From assembly GCA_003559575.1 (NCBI GenBank), contig PWKZ01000244.1, forward strand, positions 1 to 33,714: 33,714 nucleotides of DNA, in the 5' to 3' direction. Position numbers and translations under genes: made by a program. This DNA is from Bradymonadales bacterium (GTDB taxonomy: Bacteria > Myxococcota_A > UBA9042 > PWKZ01). The notes below the pieces were generated by a model that worked only from the letters and a program-made list of their open reading frames with translations, ran no database searches and was not told the DNA's origin. Positions 23,005 to 29,894 of the stretch are shown piece by piece. How positions within the stretch are numbered: position 1 is the stretch's first letter; each line of letters starts with the position of its first letter.

Positions 23005-23721
23005 CTACTGTCCCGTGGTCGGCTTCAAGAGAAACTGGTAGCCGACCGTCCGTACGGTACGAATGAAACGAGGCGCTTGGGGGTTGTCGCCAAGCTTCCT
23101 CCTGAGCGATGAGACATGCACGTCCACTGTGCGGTCGAAGACGTCGGAGTAGCGCCCCGCGAGAAGCGCAATGAGTCGCTCGCGCGAGAGAACTCGGCCG
23201 CTCGCGCTCGCCAGCGAAAACAACAGATCGAACTCCGTCGGCGTCAAGTCCAACGGCGTGCCGGCCAGAGTCGAAAGCCGAGCATCGGGGTCGATCACCA
23301 GGTCTTCGACCACGATCGTGCGGGAGGCGCTCTCGCGCGGCGGAACGCGCCGAGCGCGCCGGGTGACCGCCCTGAGACGCGCGAGCAGCTCACGCGTTGA
23401 AAAGGTTTTGGGGAGATAGTCGTCCGCGCCAAGCTCGAGGCCCACGATACGGTCCGTCTCATCACCCCTGGAGGTGAGCATGAGCACCGGTACGTCGCAG
23501 CGCCCACGCAGGTTCCGTAAAACCTCGAACCCATCCATGCCGGGGAGCATCACGTCGAGAATCACGGCATGATAGTCCCCGGTGGCGGCATGCTCGAGCC
23601 CTTCGGGGCCGGTGTAAACGAGTGAGACCCGATATCCGACCGACTCCAGATAGCTCCGGATCAACCCGCAGAGCTTGCGATCGTCGTCTATCACGAGGAT
23701 GTGTTCGTTAGCGGCCACCAC
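23005..23721 (-). CDS. CpxR-like OmpR-family response regulator
   Basis: The 238-residue product has a receiver domain (ILVIDDD; phosphoacceptor D56 in VILDVMLPGMDGFEV; T83 in MLTSRG; K105 in ADDYLPKTF) and an OmpR-type winged helix (LTPTEFDLLFSLASASGRVL, ending TVDVHVSSLRRKLGDN and VRTVGYQFLL). GLELGADDYLP is typical of CpxR relatives. The conserved cis-proline after the receiver lysine is replaced by Thr (KTF in place of KPF). GTG 23721 is chosen: AAGGAT lies about 6 nt upstream and the length fits the family. A longer frame to 23844 would add 41 residues not found in such proteins. It is first in the regulator-kinase operon. Confidence 0.9.
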   Translation of the reverse strand: MVAANEHILVIDDDRKLCGLIRSYLESVGYRVSLVYTGPEGLEHAATGDYHAVILDVMLPGMDGFEVLRNLRGRCDVPVLMLTSRGDETDRIVGLELGADDYLPKTFSTRELLARLRAVTRRARRVPPRESASRTIVVEDLVIDPDARLSTLAGTPLDLTPTEFDLLFSLASASGRVLSRERLIALLAGRYSDVFDRTVDVHVSSLRRKLGDNPQAPRFIRTVRTVGYQFLLKPTTGQ

Positions 23722-23886
23722 GAATCCATCCTTTTCAAGCAGGCGGCCCAAGTGGATCTCGGCAGGCTCGCCTGAATGACCGACGTTACGGTCGCGACAA
23801 TCCGTTTGGGCGCGCGGCATCGGTCCCGGACATAGAATGTTCAAGTTGCCCCAACCCCGCCTCCACTGTCAACTGGCGTGATCCGT

Positions 23887-23907
23887 CCATAATCGTCGGT
23901 TCGTTCT
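23887..23907 (-). repeat. Family B end segment
   Basis: On the minus strand a 21-nt block ending GAACGAACCGACGATTATGG is identical to 26807-26827 on the plus strand. It lies in the 215-nt gap upstream of the response regulator, directly after the terminator-like hairpin of the preceding gene. Confidence 0.65.
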
Positions 23908-23914
23908 GAGGAGC

Positions 23915-23944
23915 CCGAATGAGAGCCGCGCGGCTCCTATTCGG
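23915..23944. terminator. Terminator-like hairpin at lipoprotein gene end
   Basis: Two 15-nt arms, CCGAATGAGAGCCGC and GCGGCTCCTATTCGG, pair except for one A-C mismatch and one G-U pair. The hairpin spans the stop codon of the 539-residue lipoprotein gene at 23937-23939. No T-run follows, so its role in termination is inferred from position. Confidence 0.5.
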
Positions 23945-25556
23945 CCAGCGCAGCTCTGAGCCGGTCGCAGTCGATGGGCGGCTCGCCCGCCGGGTTCTTG
24001 AACGGGGAGGCGCAGTAGGTGAACAAAAGACCCATGTCGTAGGGCGGCACCCACCAGCGCCGCGTGCCGTCCTCCTTCACCGCGTGCGGAGGGCGCCAGC
24101 GATGCTCGCCGTCCGGCACCGCCTCGTCCCAGAGATTCCAAAGCGGCCAGGCGGCATAGCTCTTAGCGGCGTACAAAAACAGCGCGTGGATCTCGCGCAC
24201 CTCGTCGGCCGTGAGCGGATAACCCACCACGGCGGCGGCGAGCCGGTTCGTCGCCATCTCACCGAACCACCGCGCCTCCGCCATCCCGACGTCAGTCCGG
24301 TCCAGCGCATAGTCGCGCTCGAACCGCTCTTCGAGCCCTTCGAGCGCCCGCTCCGCCCGCCCTAGATCGCCCGCCAAGAGCGCCAGCCGCACCACGCTCA
24401 TGTGAAAGAAGCGCAGCACATGCGCGTTGGGCGGATTGTTCTCGATGGCCAGCTGCTCATAATCCGGGTGCCCCCCGAACGGCGGGCAGACCGTGGTGAC
24501 GGAGGCCGGATCGGCCATCAACTCCGTGGCCTGCATGTGGTTGCACTCCGACCCGGGGAACAGCACATCCCAGAAGACGAAGGAGGCCAGATCGACCGTC
24601 CGGGCCTCCGGCGGCCCCGTCGTGTTGGACGGCGTGTACACCTCCCCGTTCGCATCCTTGGTGCGGATCTCGTAGCCGTTGTCCACGATGTCCCGTGCGA
24701 AGGCGCGGACCAACGCGAGCGTCTCCGCGCAAGCGTCTCGAACCGTGCAAGCCCCCTCCTCCGCACCCAAGTCCAACAGCGCGGCGGCGGCGAAGTACAG
24801 GTAGCCGAGGTCGTCTTTGGAGCGGGTATTCGTGACCCAAACCGGACCCCAATAGGGGTTTTGAGCGTACAGGAAGCGAGAACAGTTCCAGCGATCATAG
24901 CTGAAAAACCAGTTGGAGGCGTCCACTATCTTCTCATAGCCGTCGTGGGTCGTGTACTCGTGGTTCGGCATGACCACGCTGCGAGCCATCAAATGCGGCA
25001 GCGGATCCTCCTCGTCGTAGACCATCCCGAGCATGCTGGAAGAGATCCCCTGGCAGTATTGGGCCGTGAGCGTCGCCGCCACCGGGTCACCCGTGAACCG
25101 GTAGGCGTCCGCCGCGGCGCTCAGGATCTTCGCGTTGGCGACCAGGCTATTGTGCGCCCCGTGCTCCGGGAGCGAGTCGTGGACGATTGTCACCGTCGCG
25201 CCCGCCTTGACGGCGTGGGTCTCTTCCCACCAGAGCTTGAAGTCTCGCCGCGGGTCGGCCGCGCCGTGGAAACCGTGGCTCATGCGCAAAAGCCACCCAA
25301 GATAGTCTTGCTCCACGTAGAAGGCGGCCATGCGATCCGTGAACGCCGCGCGCTCCTCATCGGTGACGGGGGCGCCGGCGGGCTCACGCGTAAACACGAA
25401 CGGAAGTTCCGCCGGGGCGGAGGGATCGGCCTGCACTGTCTCCGTGTCGTATCCCGACGTATCACGTCCCGCGTCGCCCTGAACGGAGCCTATCTCCCCA
25501 CAGGCCGCGAGCGCCAGGAGAGCCGGCACCAACATCCGCCATCGCCAGTCAATCAT
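23937..25556 (-). CDS. Exported lipoprotein of unknown family, 539 residues
   Basis: The product has a lipoprotein signal (MLVPALLALAACG) and then a Ser/Thr/Asp-rich linker of about 50 residues. The main body is rich in Trp, Tyr and His (DYLGWLLRMSHGFHGAADPR, WWEETHAV, ASNWFFSYDRWNCSRFLYAQ, NPYWGPVWVTNTRSKDDLGY). It has helix-rich stretches such as LYFAAAALLDLGAEEGAC and VVRLALLAGDLGRAERALEG. The look is of an alpha/alpha-barrel like those of some glycoside hydrolases or lyases, but I do not recognise a family and see no certain catalytic motif. ATG 25556 has GAGGA 7 nt upstream and overlaps the WYL regulator stop by 8 nt, so the two are probably co-translated. Confidence 0.75.
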   Translation of the reverse strand: MIDWRWRMLVPALLALAACGEIGSVQGDAGRDTSGYDTETVQADPSAPAELPFVFTREPAGAPVTDEERAAFTDRMAAFYVEQDYLGWLLRMSHGFHGAADPRRDFKLWWEETHAVKAGATVTIVHDSLPEHGAHNSLVANAKILSAAADAYRFTGDPVAATLTAQYCQGISSSMLGMVYDEEDPLPHLMARSVVMPNHEYTTHDGYEKIVDASNWFFSYDRWNCSRFLYAQNPYWGPVWVTNTRSKDDLGYLYFAAAALLDLGAEEGACTVRDACAETLALVRAFARDIVDNGYEIRTKDANGEVYTPSNTTGPPEARTVDLASFVFWDVLFPGSECNHMQATELMADPASVTTVCPPFGGHPDYEQLAIENNPPNAHVLRFFHMSVVRLALLAGDLGRAERALEGLEERFERDYALDRTDVGMAEARWFGEMATNRLAAAVVGYPLTADEVREIHALFLYAAKSYAAWPLWNLWDEAVPDGEHRWRPPHAVKEDGTRRWWVPPYDMGLLFTYCASPFKNPAGEPPIDCDRLRAALAE

Positions 25557-26580
25557 CGTGTCGTCCTCTTCGGTCGTCGTAAAGATCAAAGGTGGCACGC
25601 GCGGCGGCGCGCATCTCTTCACGCAGCGCCGGCGGCGCCAGCACCTCCACATACGGCCCGAACCCCCTCAACCATGCGCGGAGTTGGTTCGTGTCGGCCA
25701 CGGTCGCGACCACGTGCAACCGCCCGTCTTCGAGCGCGGAGGCGCATTGGTCGTCCGACAGCGGCGCCTCCACGATGCTCGGTATGACCTGCGGCGCGAA
25801 ACAGGCCTCCAGCACGATGGCCTCTTCCCCCACCGGAAAGTCGAACGCGCCGCCTTGAATGTATTGGTCTATGTCGAACCCGGAGCGCTCGTGGCGCGGC
25901 TCATCCAGCATCTCGGCCTCGTCGATGCGGTGCAGCGCGAGCTGGATGATATCGTCGTAGTCACGCGCGGTGGCCACGAGATAGGCCACCGTCTCGCGGT
26001 GTACGAGCGCCAGCGGGCTCACATCGAACTCGCGCGCCGTGGTCTCGCCGCGGCGCCGATAGCTGACCCACAGACGCCGCTCGCGCAGGAGCGCCGACTG
26101 GACCGCCTCGTTCACTTCGGCGTCGATCGGGGGCGCCACGCGCGCCAGCCCCGCCGCGATGACCCGCACTTTCGCCGGCCACGAGCCAAGAATGCCACCC
26201 ATCTTCTCGGTGTCGAGTCGGTCGAGGACACCCGTCGCCCGGCGAAAGTACGGCTCCAGGTAAGAGCGCGTGGTGGCGGGCAGCAGGTGCGCCAGGTGTT
26301 CGGCCGCCAGTCGGAACGAGAGCGCGCCGTGGGCGTCCATCCCCGGTAAATCAAACGGATCGGAGTCCCGCAACCAGGACCAGCCGTAGGGCTTCGACCG
26401 GTCGTCGCAAATGAGCGGGAAGAAACTGGAGAGTTTGACGAGATCGCGCTGGATGCTGCGCCGGTCGACGGTGAACCCGCGCTCCTCGAGAATCTCTCCA
26501 AGCCGGCTCACCGCCACCTTGCGCGGCGCGCGGGGGATAAATCGCAGCATGTGCCAGTGACGCAGGATTGTATCGGGCAT
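25549..26580 (-). CDS. WYL-domain transcriptional regulator
   Basis: The 343-residue product starts with a winged-helix DNA-binding domain (LRHWHMLRFIPRAPRKVAVS, LEERGFTVDRRSIQRDLVKL). The WYL ligand-binding domain follows (DVSPLALVHRETVAYLVATA, DIIQLALHRIDEAEML), with the signature Trp replaced by Ala (AYL instead of WYL). A WCX-like C-terminal region follows (LHVVATVADTNQLRAWLRGF, ending PPALREEMRAAARATFDLY). WYL regulators often sense nucleotides or oligonucleotides. ATG 26580 has GGAGG 7 nt upstream; the open frame further upstream (to 26964) crosses a repeat and is not coding-like. It is divergent from the symporter gene and probably controls the overlapping lipoprotein gene. Confidence 0.85.
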   Translation of the reverse strand: MPDTILRHWHMLRFIPRAPRKVAVSRLGEILEERGFTVDRRSIQRDLVKLSSFFPLICDDRSKPYGWSWLRDSDPFDLPGMDAHGALSFRLAAEHLAHLLPATTRSYLEPYFRRATGVLDRLDTEKMGGILGSWPAKVRVIAAGLARVAPPIDAEVNEAVQSALLRERRLWVSYRRRGETTAREFDVSPLALVHRETVAYLVATARDYDDIIQLALHRIDEAEMLDEPRHERSGFDIDQYIQGGAFDFPVGEEAIVLEACFAPQVIPSIVEAPLSDDQCASALEDGRLHVVATVADTNQLRAWLRGFGPYVEVLAPPALREEMRAAARATFDLYDDRRGRHDD

Positions 26581-26762
26581 GGCCGAACCTCCGAGATTGC
26601 CGAAGTCGCAGGAGAGATGGCGCCGGAACTTCAAGAGAGCGCCCACCTCCATGGGGCCAGACCACCTGTTTAAAGCGATCCCGAACGGTCCGATTACGAC
26701 GCCGCTCCTGGCGTCCACATCCTTGATGGGCCCGTCACGCTCCGAGGGTCGGCTCCAAGCGC

Positions 26763-26827
26763 GCATTCTTGCAACGCTGCCCCTCAATAGCAACGCGTTT
26801 CGCCATAGAACGAACCGACGATTATGG
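26763..26827 (+). repeat. Dispersed repeat family B, longest copy
   Basis: It contains both family B blocks: GCATTCTTGCAACGC plus CTCAATAGC through GTTTCGC (shared with 21188-21228), and the 21-nt end block at 26807-26827 (shared with 23887-23907). It lies between divergent genes. Confidence 0.7.
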
Positions 26828-26901
26828 GTTTCGGCCGGCAGCTCTTGAAGCACCGTGATCTCCAGCGCCAATATGGGTGTGAGGACAAGGAAAACGCAGG
26901 A

Positions 26902-26930
26902 TTGACAGCAGTCGGTCCTCATCATAAGTA
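26902..26930 (+). promoter_or_regulatory. Candidate sigma-70-like promoter for the symporter gene
   Basis: The -35 is a perfect TTGACA at 26902-26907. The -10 is CATAAG (15-nt spacer) or TAAGTA (17-nt spacer) at 26923-26930; neither is close to TATAAT. It would give a leader of about 75 nt before GTG 27012. Confidence 0.4.
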
Positions 26931-27011
26931 TTTTTGTGACAGTCATGCTTCTCCGTGGTCCCATCTCTCACGCGCGGCACGGCTAAGACACACAACGCAA
27001 AGGAACTAAGC

Positions 27012-28652
27012 GTGCATCCAGTCGATCTCACCATCATCATCGTCTATCTCATTGGGATGCTCTCGTTCGGCTTTTGGCTCTTTCGGAAAAACACCGGCGG
27101 TGACGACTACTACGTGGGCGGGCGACATATGGGCCCCGTCCACATCGGACTGTCGGTCGTGGCCACCGACGTCGGTGGAGGGTTCTCGATCGGGCTCGGC
27201 GGGCTCGGGTTCATCATGGGGCTGGCCGGCTCGTGGATGTTGTTCACCGGCCTTGTCGGCGCCTGGCTGGCGGCGGTCTTTCTGATCCCCAAGGTCAAAG
27301 GGAACCCTGCGTTCGCCCGTTTCCTGACTTTCCCGGAGGTCTTCGGCCACTACTTCGGCGCGCGCGTCGCGCTCACCGCCGGGATCATCTCGGCCATCGG
27401 CTACGCCGGGTTCACCAGCGCCCAGATCCTCGCCGGCGCCAAGCTCGCCAACGGGACCTTCGAGAACCTCGACCTCAACACCGCCCTGCTGCTCATGGGG
27501 ATCGTCGCCGTGGTCTACACCGTCCTCGGCGGGCTGAAGGCCGTCATCTACACCGACACCATCCAGTGGGCGATCCTCCTGCTCGGGTTGACCTTCGTCG
27601 GGATCCCATTTGCCTATTTCGCAGTCGGCGGGTGGTCGGCGGTCCAGGAAACCGTCAGGCCGGAGATGCTCTCCGTCTTCAACATCGAGTGGTATCAGCT
27701 CGTCAACTGGGGGGTCACCATCATCCCTATCTGGTTTGTCGGGATGACACTCTACCAGCGCATCTACGCCTGCCACGACGTCCGCACCGCCAAGCGTGCC
27801 TGGTACCTGGCGGGCCTGTTCGAGTACCCGGTGATGGCCTTTATGGGGGTCATCCTCGGTCTGCTCGCCCGGGTGGCGGCCGATCAAGGGATGTTTGCCT
27901 ATCTCGGGTACGTGGACATCGCCGACACCGACCCGGAGACCGGCCTCCCGATGCTGCTGCGCACCGTGCTCCCGGTGGGCTTCATGGGCGTCGTCATGGC
28001 GGCCTACTTCTCAGCGGTGTTGTCGACCGCCGATAGCTGCCTGATGGCCTCCTCGGGCAACGTGGTCTCCGATATCATCGGGTACTTCAAGAAGCTCACC
28101 CCCGAAAGCAAGTACTTCATCCGGCTCTCGCAGCTCACGACTCTCATAATCGGAATAGCCGCCCTGGTGCTCGCGAGCACGATGGAGAACGTCCTTGACC
28201 TCATGCTCCACTCATACGCCTTCATGGTCTCAGGGCTCTTCATCCCGATAATCGGGGCGCTCTATTGGCGACGCGCCGCCCCCGCCGGTGCCCTGTCGGC
28301 CATGATAGCCGGCGGTGGCACGACCATGTTCCTGCAGCTCCACCAGTGGGGCGTGACGAGGGACATGGCCCAGGAGGTTTTGGTCGAAAAGGGGCGCTCG
28401 ATAGCCCACTTGGTCCCCGCGCTCGCCGACAATGAGTGGACCTCGCTCTCCCAATTCAAACTCTATCAGCACCTCAACGAAGTCACCGAAGGGATCCGCA
28501 TCTTCGACATCTCGTGGCTCAACACCCGCCTGGCCGTTCCCCTCGATCTCGATCCCAACATCTACGGTATCACCGTCTCGTTGCTGTTTTTCGTCGGCTT
28601 GTCACTCGCCTTCCCCAAAAACCGCGAGTCACTCACGGCCCCCAAAAACTGA
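27012..28652 (+). CDS. Sodium:solute symporter (SSS family)
   Basis: The 546-residue inner-membrane protein has about 13 predicted hydrophobic helices and SSS hallmarks: the N-terminal DYYVGGRHMGPVHIGLSVVA, ATDVGGGFSIGLGGLGF, GYAGFTSAQILAGAKL, VVYTVLGGLKAVIYTDTIQW and the sodium-site-type FSAVLSTADSCLMASSGNVV. It couples Na+ entry to uptake of an organic solute; the substrate cannot be read from sequence. GTG 27012 is chosen because AAAGGA lies about 8 nt upstream and the first helix starts at once. The 3' end overlaps the convergent dehydrogenase gene by 91 nt. Confidence 0.9.
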   Translation: MHPVDLTIIIVYLIGMLSFGFWLFRKNTGGDDYYVGGRHMGPVHIGLSVVATDVGGGFSIGLGGLGFIMGLAGSWMLFTGLVGAWLAAVFLIPKVKGNPAFARFLTFPEVFGHYFGARVALTAGIISAIGYAGFTSAQILAGAKLANGTFENLDLNTALLLMGIVAVVYTVLGGLKAVIYTDTIQWAILLLGLTFVGIPFAYFAVGGWSAVQETVRPEMLSVFNIEWYQLVNWGVTIIPIWFVGMTLYQRIYACHDVRTAKRAWYLAGLFEYPVMAFMGVILGLLARVAADQGMFAYLGYVDIADTDPETGLPMLLRTVLPVGFMGVVMAAYFSAVLSTADSCLMASSGNVVSDIIGYFKKLTPESKYFIRLSQLTTLIIGIAALVLASTMENVLDLMLHSYAFMVSGLFIPIIGALYWRRAAPAGALSAMIAGGGTTMFLQLHQWGVTRDMAQEVLVEKGRSIAHLVPALADNEWTSLSQFKLYQHLNEVTEGIRIFDISWLNTRLAVPLDLDPNIYGITVSLLFFVGLSLAFPKNRESLTAPKN

Positions 28653-29632
28653 AAACTTGTGAGTTCATCCTCGACTACGCGCTCGCAGAGCGCGACCAAA
28701 GCCTCCTCCACGGCCGGAGTCGTCCGGGTGCGCGAGAGCGGGATGTGCTCGCGCCGCGCCCGCCTATCAAAATAAAAGCGCCCCCCGGCATCGGCCGCCT
28801 CCTCCGCCGCCACCAACCAGACCGCAGTGTCGGCGCCCTGGGCCGGGTCGCGCAACAGGGGACGCAGGAGACGGTGAAACCGTGGCAACGCGCGCTTGAC
28901 CCCACCAGTCTTGGCCCACCCGGGGTGCATCGCGGCCACCACGACACCAAGGGGCGCGAGGCGCTTGGAGAGATGTCGCGCGAGCACGACCTGAGCCCGC
29001 TTGGCCTGTGCGTAAGCACGCATTCCGTCGTACGGGGAGGGGCCGTGCTCCAAGGCCGCCGGATCGAGTTTGGCGGTGTACATGCCACCCGAGGAGACGA
29101 ACACCACCCTTGACGGACGGGCGCGCTCCAGCGCCGGGGCGAGCGCGCGGGTGAGCAAGAACGGCCCGGCGACATGGGTCGCGAAAGTGCGCTCGTGCCC
29201 CTCGGAGGTCTCCTCCCGCGCGTGCAACAGCACCCCGGCGTTGTGTATAAGCCCATGCAGTCCGCCGGGGAGGAGCGACCCGAGTTCCTCGGCGAGCGCG
29301 CGAACGGAGCCAAGCTCCGCCATGTCGGCCAGGTGCAGATGGAGATTGTCGTTGCCCGTCTCTCGGGCGAGCGCGGCGCGCGCCTCTTCGCCCCGCCCGC
29401 GATCGCGGCAAACCATATGGACAGCTCCCCCGCGTTGCAAAAGAGCGCTGCACATGGCCCGCCCCAGCCCCGCGTTGGCGCCGGTGACGACGAACGCGCG
29501 GCCGCTGAGGTCGACCGAGAGAGCGGGATCACTCCACGACCTCCGCCGCGCGCGATAACCGGGCGCACCAAAACCGGGGACCACGAGAAAATCCAGCGTC
29601 CCTGCCAACAAACGCCACATTTGCTTGCCCAT
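28562..29632 (-). CDS. DHRS12-like short-chain dehydrogenase/reductase
   Basis: The 356-residue product is a classical NAD(P)-dependent SDR: cofactor motif VVTGANAGLGRA, acidic/basic loop VCRDRGRGEEA, NAG in HNAGVLLH, catalytic Ser in VVFVSSGGMYT and YAQAK (Tyr and Lys). SSGGMYTAKL, MRAYAQAKRAQVVL, MHPGWAKTGGVKRALPRFH and QGADTAVWL closely follow eukaryotic DHRS12 and related bacterial proteins, whose substrates are poorly defined. ATG 29632 has AAAGG 7 nt upstream; a hydrophobic N-terminal segment (MWRLLAGTLDFLVVPGFG) may anchor it. The domain should end near ALCERVVEDEL; the last 35 or so residues are encoded opposite the symporter 3' end and have no family counterpart. Confidence 0.85.
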   Translation of the reverse strand: MGKQMWRLLAGTLDFLVVPGFGAPGYRARRRSWSDPALSVDLSGRAFVVTGANAGLGRAMCSALLQRGGAVHMVCRDRGRGEEARAALARETGNDNLHLHLADMAELGSVRALAEELGSLLPGGLHGLIHNAGVLLHAREETSEGHERTFATHVAGPFLLTRALAPALERARPSRVVFVSSGGMYTAKLDPAALEHGPSPYDGMRAYAQAKRAQVVLARHLSKRLAPLGVVVAAMHPGWAKTGGVKRALPRFHRLLRPLLRDPAQGADTAVWLVAAEEAADAGGRFYFDRRARREHIPLSRTRTTPAVEEALVALCERVVEDELTSFQFLGAVSDSRFLGKASDKPTKNSNETVIP

Positions 29633-29757
29633 CACTTTACCTTTAATCAACCAATCACTTGTCTTGAATACACAACCGCAAATCCACCCTGCTGGTGTCA
29701 CGATGATGCCACTCATGGTGCCACAAAAACCAGCGCTTGTACCCGATTGCGGGGGTC

Positions 29758-29797
29758 CCTCAATCCTCCACCGCGTCCGGGATAGGGGAGTGAGGGC
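29758..29797 (+). repeat. Diverged family A copy 3
   Basis: The first 22 nt, including TCAATCCTCCACCGCGTCC, are identical to the start of the 67-nt family A block, followed by the shared GGGGAGTGAGG. The rest of the block and the terminal hairpin are not recognisable. It lies about 100 nt upstream of the zinc-ribbon gene. Confidence 0.6.
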
Positions 29798-29894
29798 TGG
29801 GGAGGGGGCGGTAGTCAAGCGCGCTCTGTTGGTCTACTCTTGCTTCGACGTGCGCCCGTTCTACGACTTGCCCGTGGGCGACTGAGGAGAAGCA

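Larger units (their letters stand above)
26581..27011. other. Divergent intergenic region of 431 nt
   Basis: The gap between the WYL regulator and the symporter holds a family B repeat (26763-26827) and a candidate promoter for the symporter (26902-26930). I see no gene, tRNA or strong terminator in it. Confidence 0.6.
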
